DNA from: Leptospirales bacterium
Lineage (GTDB): Bacteria > Spirochaetota > Leptospiria > Leptospirales > Leptonemataceae
DNA: 64,000 bases
Assembly: GCA_019694685.1 (NCBI GenBank)
Contig: JAIBBM010000011.1
Span: forward strand, 22,212 to 86,211
Reading direction: 5' to 3'
Shown here: positions 58,199 to 64,000 of the stretch, in pieces
How the letters are laid out: every line of letters starts with the position of its first letter
How positions within the stretch are numbered: the stretch's first letter is position 1
Made by a program: the position numbers and the translations under genes
The notes under the pieces: model-generated
Databases searched by the model: none
What the model saw: only the letters and a program-made list of their open reading frames with translations
Told to the model about the DNA's origin: nothing

Positions 58199-60151
58199 AT
58201 GCGAGCCGGAGTAGTTGTCCTCCTGATTCTGCTCGGGCTACTCTCCTGCTCGGGAGCTAGCGGCGTTTCGCGTGCCACTGAAAAGTGGCAGATTTCAGAC
58301 GAAGTGGCTCCGCTTTCAGTCACGCCGCGTTCTGTCACAGAACCAGACCAGGTGATCTGGCAGAGCATTCCAGCGTTGACCAGACTCGGCGCGAAAACCG
58401 CAGTCATTCGCATCCCTGTGATGGGAGGAGCGGGACGAACCCTGTATATTCCAGCAAGTACGTTCGCGATGCGCGTCTACTGTGACTCCAAAATAATCTA
58501 CTCTTTTTCAGACGAAACGCAATTCACTCCCCGGCATTTCAGAGGATGGGCTTACCATGTAGTCGATCTCGATCCATGCACTCAGGGAATTCTTTACTTC
58601 CACGTGTATTCTGCTTTGAACGTTCGCTTTGTAATTCCTCACAGCGGAACCACGGAAGACGTGGTTCGCTTCCTGATTTTAAATGCAATCGGACCTTTCA
58701 TAGTTGTAGTGATTTGTGGTTTGCTTGGATGCGGATTCTTCCTGTTGTTTCTCATCCAGACAGATCGATTGTCCGGTTCTCTCAGCCTGTTTCTATTGTG
58801 CACTGGCATCTGGCTGTTTGGTTTAAACCCACTGTCCAAACTGCTGTTTCACGATCATCCACTCTGGGCAAGCCTTGCTGTCACCTGTCTCTATGCATCT
58901 CCCGCGGGCTTTGCTCTCTTCGCAGAGCGAATCATGCCAGGATCCATTCTGTTTCGAAATGGACTGGGGGCGGCCGTCTTCGTTCTGTTTGCGGCAGCGG
59001 CACTGTTTTTGGACCTCACCGGAGTGATCCCTCTCTACAGAAGCATTCTCCCCTTCAACGTTGCGGTTCTGTGCGTTGCTCTACTCACTGCAGTGCAGCT
59101 GATTCGCGGGCTGAGGCATGGCCGCCATGAAGCCAGGATCCTTGGCATTGGAGTGGCTTGCTTGATTGTATTTGCTGTGCACGACATGCTCCTTGCATTT
59201 TCTACATTCGCCGGAGTGATTGATCTTCGAGTGAGCAGACTTCACTACGGGATGCTTGGATTCATTCTGTCTATGGTAGGAGTGGCCGCCAACCAGTGGA
59301 AGCAAATGCAAAGCGACATCCACAGACATTCCAGAGAGCTAGAGCGAAGAGTCAATGAACGAACTGCACATCTGGAAAGCGCACTCGCTGCCATTCGAGC
59401 CAATGACGTGCGCGTGCGAGAAGAAATTGCAATTGCGTCGAGCATCCAGCGCCAGCTTCTGTTGCAGCTTCCCATTGAAATGCCAGGCCTTCGCATATCG
59501 GGCTGTTATCTGCCCATGCACGACGTGAGCGGAGATTTCTACGACATCTACTACAACGAAAACGGAAGCGTCATCTTCTTTCTGGCAGACGCTGTAGGTC
59601 ACGGGGTTCCCGCAGCACTCATCATGTCCATGCTTAAGGCAATCTTTCTTGAATCGGCACCGCTCTTTGATGATCCTTCGTGGATTCTTGCTCACATGAA
59701 CAACAGGCTGGAAAAGCACCTCGCACGGACAGGCAACTATGCCACGGGTACAGTTTTGTTTATCCCGGATAAAGGACCTGTTCTGTATTCTAACGCGGCC
59801 AATCGACCTGCAGTGATCCTTCGCGAAAACGGGACACCGGAATGGCTCGATGGCAATGGATTGATTCTTGGCGCCTTTCCGCAGCAACCGGAAGATTATA
59901 CATTGCAGACTGTGGAACTGGCACCCGGAGACCGCATCTTACTTTTTACAGATGGAATCACAGAGCAAACCTTCGAAAACGATGCATTTGGAGAAGAAAG
60001 ACTTTTTGATTTCCTGCACGGGAAGTCTCACCTGGAATCCGATGCTCTCACAAATGCAGTTCTGGGGGAACTCGCGCGGTTCGCTCACAAGAAAGACTTT
60101 GATGATGATGTGACCATCTGCGTGATGGAACGCCTCGGGAAAAAGAAATAG
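58199..60151 (+). CDS. receptor-type SpoIIE/RsbU-family PP2C phosphatase
   Basis: About 650 residues from ATG 58199. The signal peptide ends in the lipobox GLLSC. A periplasmic jelly-roll-like domain (about 75-190), seven membrane helices (about 195-400) and a coiled coil (HRHSRELERRVNERTAHLESALAAIRAND) precede a SpoIIE phosphatase domain. Its metal-binding motifs are intact: VSGDFYDIYY, LADAVGHGVPAALIMSMLK, LFTDGITEQ and FDDDVTICVMERL. It would dephosphorylate an anti-sigma-factor antagonist, linking an external signal to sigma-factor activity. No partner genes are adjacent. A longer frame to 58076 is unlikely. Confidence 0.9.
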   Translation: MRAGVVVLLILLGLLSCSGASGVSRATEKWQISDEVAPLSVTPRSVTEPDQVIWQSIPALTRLGAKTAVIRIPVMGGAGRTLYIPASTFAMRVYCDSKIIYSFSDETQFTPRHFRGWAYHVVDLDPCTQGILYFHVYSALNVRFVIPHSGTTEDVVRFLILNAIGPFIVVVICGLLGCGFFLLFLIQTDRLSGSLSLFLLCTGIWLFGLNPLSKLLFHDHPLWASLAVTCLYASPAGFALFAERIMPGSILFRNGLGAAVFVLFAAAALFLDLTGVIPLYRSILPFNVAVLCVALLTAVQLIRGLRHGRHEARILGIGVACLIVFAVHDMLLAFSTFAGVIDLRVSRLHYGMLGFILSMVGVAANQWKQMQSDIHRHSRELERRVNERTAHLESALAAIRANDVRVREEIAIASSIQRQLLLQLPIEMPGLRISGCYLPMHDVSGDFYDIYYNENGSVIFFLADAVGHGVPAALIMSMLKAIFLESAPLFDDPSWILAHMNNRLEKHLARTGNYATGTVLFIPDKGPVLYSNAANRPAVILRENGTPEWLDGNGLILGAFPQQPEDYTLQTVELAPGDRILLFTDGITEQTFENDAFGEERLFDFLHGKSHLESDALTNAVLGELARFAHKKDFDDDVTICVMERLGKKK

Positions 60152-60165
60152 GATCTCACCCGATC

Positions 60166-61872
60166 TCAGTGTTTCTTTTTTGGACCCTTCTTCTTTCTAT
60201 CTTTTCGCGCGTGGTTTCCAAAACCAGGTCCCGCCTTACGAAACACCTTGCCGCTCTTTGCCTTGCCTTCGTTTTTTCTGGATCCAGAAGAACCGTGCGA
60301 AGACCTGGCATGCGCAGACTTTTCGTGCGAAGCTTTGTCATGCGAGGACCTTTCATTCAATGCTTTGCCGTGCGACGATTTCGCGGAATGGCTTGCGCTT
60401 GCTGAATAAATGCCGGCCCCTCTTCCCTCGCGATCCCTTTCCTGGCGATCTGAATGAGCTGAAGCTCTGTCTCGCCTGTTTCTTCCAAATCTTCCTCCGC
60501 CCTTGCGATCAAATCGCCCACCTTTGCGTCTTCCTTCTTCGCGCGCGATGTCGTGGACTTCTGAAATTGCTTTTCCTATTTTTTCCGGCCCTTCGACTTC
60601 GGATGAATTTTGAATCATGGTGAGAAGTCTCAGGCCTACTTCACGCTCATCCATCATTTCAGTGAGCCGATCGAGAAGCGCTTCATTTGCATGATTGGGT
60701 GGAGTGCCCGCGATCTTCTCTACCAGGCCGGAGGTTCTTTTCGCACGCACATCTGCCGCACTCGGAATCACAGCAAGTTCACATGTTCCGCCATTTTCAC
60801 GAGTCATTCTTTTCCATGAGCGAAATTCGCCTGGAGAAACGAGAGTCAAAGCCACTCCTTCCTGGCCCGCGCGACCTGTGCGGCCGATTCTATGAACGTA
60901 GCTTTCTGCATCGTATGGAATGTGATAATTGAAAACGTGACTCACGCCCGGAATATCCAGACCGCGTGCAGCCACATCAGTCGCGATCAGGAGGCGTGTG
61001 GTTCCCGCGCGAAAGGAGGAAAGGACTCTTTCTCTCTTGTTCTGTTCCAGGTCCCCATGAATGGGTCTCGACGGAATGCCGCGTGCAGTGAGGCGGACAG
61101 AAAGTTCATCCGCTTCTCTTTTCGTTTTGCTAAATACTATGGCCCGATCCGGTGGATCAAACTCCAGCAAACGAACCAGAGCTGCTTCTTTTTCGTTTTC
61201 AGATACAACAAAGTATTTCTGTTTGATGCGCGCAGCCGTTTCCGTGCTCTGAGTGCGAATGCGCACAGGCTCACTTAGAATTTTCTGAGCGAGTTTCTGA
61301 ACGCGCTCAGGAAGAGTCGCGGAAAACAATAACGTTTGTCTTGCGTCTGGAAGAAATTCGAAGATCTGCTCAATATCCTCAATGAATCCCATATCAAGCA
61401 TTCGATCCGCTTCATCTAAAACCACTGCAGACGGCTCTATTTTCATGCGACCGGAGCTCATCAGGTCGAGCAATCTGCCCGGTGTTCCAGCCACAATATT
61501 GGCTCCGTGCTTGAGCGCAGATATCTGCTCTCTCGCGGATGCACCACCGTATACAGAAACTGCTTTCGCTTGCGCATGCTTTCCCAGAGATTGAAGCTCT
61601 TCGCTCACCTGCAGCGCGAGTTCGCGCGTCGGAGTGATGACCAGAATTTGTACGGACCTTGCAGGAAGAAGTCTGCTCATGAGCGGAAGACCAAATGCAG
61701 CTGTCTTTCCTGTTCCTGTTTGAGCCTGCGCTACCACATCGCGTCCCTTTAAGACAAGAGGAATGGCTTCGATTTGAATTGGACTGGGCTCTGAGAAACC
61801 CGCATCCACGATTCCTTTCTGGATCGATTCTGAAAGGTCAAACTGCGAGAACTGAGCGTGTTTCTGCTTCAC
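60166..61872 (-). CDS. DEAD-box RNA helicase with long basic tail
   Basis: The protein has 568 residues. All motifs are present: Q motif (FSEPSPIQIEAIP), I (AQTGTGKT), Ia (PTRELALQ), II (VLDEADRMLDMGF), III (FSATLP), IV (AIVFSKTKREADEL), V (TDVAARGLDIPGV) and VI (YVHRIGRTGRAG). After a GUCT/dimerisation-like region the last 120 residues are low-complexity. They contain RGG-like GGRFDRKGGGRFGRNRRDR and tandem SSHxKxxx repeats (SSHGKALNERSSHDKASHEK). The tail should bind RNA non-specifically. It resembles RhlE/CsdA-type enzymes in ribosome assembly or cold response. It stands alone, convergent with the PP2C gene. Confidence 0.95.
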   Translation of the reverse strand: MKQKHAQFSQFDLSESIQKGIVDAGFSEPSPIQIEAIPLVLKGRDVVAQAQTGTGKTAAFGLPLMSRLLPARSVQILVITPTRELALQVSEELQSLGKHAQAKAVSVYGGASAREQISALKHGANIVAGTPGRLLDLMSSGRMKIEPSAVVLDEADRMLDMGFIEDIEQIFEFLPDARQTLLFSATLPERVQKLAQKILSEPVRIRTQSTETAARIKQKYFVVSENEKEAALVRLLEFDPPDRAIVFSKTKREADELSVRLTARGIPSRPIHGDLEQNKRERVLSSFRAGTTRLLIATDVAARGLDIPGVSHVFNYHIPYDAESYVHRIGRTGRAGQEGVALTLVSPGEFRSWKRMTRENGGTCELAVIPSAADVRAKRTSGLVEKIAGTPPNHANEALLDRLTEMMDEREVGLRLLTMIQNSSEVEGPEKIGKAISEVHDIAREEGRRKGGRFDRKGGGRFGRNRRDRASAHSDRQERDREGRGAGIYSASASHSAKSSHGKALNERSSHDKASHEKSAHARSSHGSSGSRKNEGKAKSGKVFRKAGPGFGNHARKDRKKKGPKKKH

Positions 61873-61919
61873 CTGGTCACTTTTTCTAAACTGCCGCTCC
61901 TGGATATGGGAAAAAGAAA

Positions 61920-64000
61920 CTATGGCTCCTTTTCAACAAAGGTAGATGCGCGAAAGGAATAACCAACCCAGCTCACTTCGCCCCAGGTATGAAAATCTCC
62001 CGCGCTGATGTGAATGGCTCTTACTTCTTTGCCTGCGGGCACCGGTATCTTGAAACTCAAATCTCGCGGCGGGTGTTTGAAAACGCGACTGGCGATAGGT
62101 CTGCGATTGTGATCCAGAAGCTCAATGGTCAGCTCTGGTATGTCCGTCTGCAACATCACATGAAAACTGGAATCCGAATCTACAGTATAATCTACACTCA
62201 AAGGAGGTACCGGTGGAGCGGCGACCGTGTAGGAACCAGACCATGGCGCATAACGTGAAACGGATGGCACATCATCGTCTGTATACCGTTTGTCCAGTCC
62301 GCCGGATGTCGAAAAAGCAACCGCAACCGGCCCCACGACGACGCGTCTTTCTCCTCCCGTTTCCACGAGGAAAACACCCAGACGCGCCCCTGAAACTCCC
62401 GCATACGCCACTTTCTGTTCGTTTACAGAAGTATAAAAATCTGCGATCAATGCGGGGCTGCGAAGAGCATCGTTTCTGTCATAGAACAGGTCAAAGTACC
62501 ATCCAGTATATGTCGGAGGCCCACCGGTTCCTCCAGGACTCATTTCCGTAATCATGGACAGAAATCGCAAAGCCTCCGGAGGAAGAGACCTTCCTTCTCT
62601 CTCCCACCTTGAAATCCTGGCAAGAGCGGATAAAATTTTTTCTGTCCGTTGAAAGTACGAAACCGCCTCCGGGCCTGCTTTTAACTCTACCATGGCCAGT
62701 CGCCCTCTGATCGCATAACGTTCCAGAGCCGCATATGTTTCCACCGCCGGCTCTACATAGCCGTATGGGATCGCGCATCCACCCTCATCGTATCCCTGGG
62801 AAGCAAGAAGTACGTAGTTGTGTTTGATCTGAGCAAAAGCGGCCACAGTGCTGTTGAGCCTCATGTCCGCAAACGCTTCGCTTTTCATATAGGAGGGACT
62901 TGACGGGGAAGTTGCACTGAGACTTCGAATGGCGCTCATCCAGAGGGAATAGAGATCCAGGCCGTCCAGATTCAGGTTTCGTCGCGCCTCATCCAGTTTT
63001 GCGCGCAAAGTAGAAAATCGAAGAAGATCCTGCGTCAGATACGTAGCCGCGCGGTCATTTCCAAGAATGTAGGCTGCGTCTACAGACGAAATCATAGTGC
63101 GACTGTTTACACTCGGATGAACAATGGGCATCAGACTCTGCGCATCCGCCACTGCCCTTGGACCGAGAAGTGTGAAGATCACAGGGAGATGATCAGAACC
63201 CTGTGGCATGTAGTGCATTCGTATTGTGCGAGCGTATCCCGTCCCAATGGCGTCTTTTAGTTTTTGAAACGATTCCGCGCGGCCCACTGATATGGATTTG
63301 AGTCGCATCAAAGTGGATAGATTTTCCGGAGAAATATCTTCACGCTTACCTGCGAGAACCGCCCAGCTATGATCTAGCTGAATGACGCTCTGCATTTCTC
63401 CCGAGCGGCCAATCAAATCCACGAGAGCCATTGCATCCTTTGCCTCGCGCGGAGTCTCTGATGGATCCGGGGTGTCACCCGGCTGCGAACTGCGGGAAGA
63501 CCGCGATACCAGATTGAACTCCAGCCTCGAAAGCCACATCACTCCGCGAAAGAATCCTGGCATGTCCACGTAGTGTCCCCGCGGTTGGTACTGACTGAAA
63601 TCAACGATTCTCTTTCTTCCAAACAATGCTACTTCTTCCAGTCCGGAAGCTTTTGTGGCACTGGCAACGAGTGCGGAGACTTCTCTTTCCACTCCGGTAT
63701 TGCTTTTTACCTCGCGATCCTCAATCAAGCTGCGTGCGACAGTGAGATACACGTCCAGGTCCATGGCAGTCTCTCCGTCGTAACCTGCGCGAAGAAGAGT
63801 ACAATGCAAATTTGCAAGAATGCGAATCAATGCCGGGAGGATGGTCTTTTTCTCTACATCTTTGATGATGGCATCATTGGATGCAAAGATAGTGTGTAAG
63901 ATGGCGTCTACGGAAACATAGACTGGCATTTCAGACTGATAGATTTCGTGAAATGCAAAGCCATAACCTGGAACATCCAGTCTCTCTGGAACCACGAATC
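61920..64000 (-). CDS. DUF3160-family protein, 5'-truncated by window edge
   Basis: At least 692 residues. The frame is still open at base 64000, so the true start is outside. The GTG at 63995 is probably internal, because the family motif GFVV... continues across it (FVVPERLDVPGYGFAFHEIYQ). The DUF3160 core is clear: MPVYVSVDAILHTIFASNDAIIKDVE near the N-terminus, RGHYVDMPGFFRGVMWLSRLEFNL, and later GYVEPAVETYAALERYAIRGRL and TGWYFDLFYDRNDALRSPALIADFYT. A C-terminal beta-sandwich-like part (HISAGDFHTWGEVSWVGYSF) follows. It is probably a secreted protein of unknown role. Confidence 0.85.
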   Translation of the reverse strand, partial: FVVPERLDVPGYGFAFHEIYQSEMPVYVSVDAILHTIFASNDAIIKDVEKKTILPALIRILANLHCTLLRAGYDGETAMDLDVYLTVARSLIEDREVKSNTGVEREVSALVASATKASGLEEVALFGRKRIVDFSQYQPRGHYVDMPGFFRGVMWLSRLEFNLVSRSSRSSQPGDTPDPSETPREAKDAMALVDLIGRSGEMQSVIQLDHSWAVLAGKREDISPENLSTLMRLKSISVGRAESFQKLKDAIGTGYARTIRMHYMPQGSDHLPVIFTLLGPRAVADAQSLMPIVHPSVNSRTMISSVDAAYILGNDRAATYLTQDLLRFSTLRAKLDEARRNLNLDGLDLYSLWMSAIRSLSATSPSSPSYMKSEAFADMRLNSTVAAFAQIKHNYVLLASQGYDEGGCAIPYGYVEPAVETYAALERYAIRGRLAMVELKAGPEAVSYFQRTEKILSALARISRWEREGRSLPPEALRFLSMITEMSPGGTGGPPTYTGWYFDLFYDRNDALRSPALIADFYTSVNEQKVAYAGVSGARLGVFLVETGGERRVVVGPVAVAFSTSGGLDKRYTDDDVPSVSRYAPWSGSYTVAAPPVPPLSVDYTVDSDSSFHVMLQTDIPELTIELLDHNRRPIASRVFKHPPRDLSFKIPVPAGKEVRAIHISAGDFHTWGEVSWVGYSFRASTFVEKEP

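Noticed and set aside
1..64000. CRISPR arrays, rRNA genes, transposases, prophage modules
   Set aside because: No regularly spaced repeats, conserved rRNA segments, DDE transposase motifs or phage structural genes were seen on either strand.

Overview
The window reads as chromosomal DNA of a spirochaete, most likely of the order Leptospirales (Leptospira, Leptonema or Turneriella-like). This is an inference. It rests on several membrane-receptor signalling proteins of the 7TM-DISM or jelly-roll type carrying cyclase, GGDEF or PP2C outputs, on many small lipoproteins with loose lipoboxes, and on a small membrane protein resembling a family named after a Leptospira locus. There is no rRNA, CRISPR array, transposase, integrase or phage module in the window. 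One tRNA gene, tRNA-Asn(GUU), is present. Both edges cut genes: a DUF1444-type gene on the left and a DUF3160-type gene on the right.

Layout. From 1 to about 36.3 kb lies a long, mostly plus-strand series of short, unrelated single-domain genes, interrupted on the minus strand by a small secreted protein, ilvD, a large RND/MMPL transporter and a condensation-type acyltransferase. The series contains a TrmH methyltransferase, a SIMPL lipoprotein, a nucleotidyltransferase, YCII and VOC proteins, an EEP hydrolase, a serine hydrolase, three DinB-like proteins, three RibD-C/DHFR-like proteins, two GNAT acetyltransferases, SRPBCC, NTF2-like, SUKH and DUF proteins. A compact operon of beta-barrel, HAD, ankyrin, GH25 and LOG genes follows at 30.4-34.5 kb, then three small membrane proteins. 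About a dozen gene boundaries in this half carry TAAC/GTTA core motifs that look like integron attC half-sites without the long hairpin. From 36.4 to 51.6 kb the window is rich in second-messenger signalling. It holds two intact class III cyclases (a third lies at 9.3 kb), a frameshifted cyclase fused to a truncated hemoglobin, and a receptor diguanylate cyclase. It also holds a bacterial pentameric ligand-gated ion channel behind a Cache-like sensor that is split at a 4-base stop/start overlap. From 51.6 to 64 kb come DUF2062, SAP-domain and heme-binding beta-barrel genes, a selD-mnmH selenouridine operon, a secreted lipase-like protein, a receptor PP2C phosphatase, a DEAD-box helicase and the DUF3160 protein.

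How it fits together. The clearest pathways are branched-chain amino-acid synthesis (IlvD), selenophosphate and 2-selenouridine tRNA modification (SelD plus MnmH), and cAMP and c-di-GMP signalling driven by periplasmic sensor domains. The most unusual items are the cyclase-globin architecture (37945-39376), the Cache/pLGIC operon (47079-49223) and the recurrent attC-core-like boundaries. All names come from reading motifs and family resemblance by eye. No search was run, and start codons were chosen from Shine-Dalgarno spacing, signal peptides and overlaps where these were visible.
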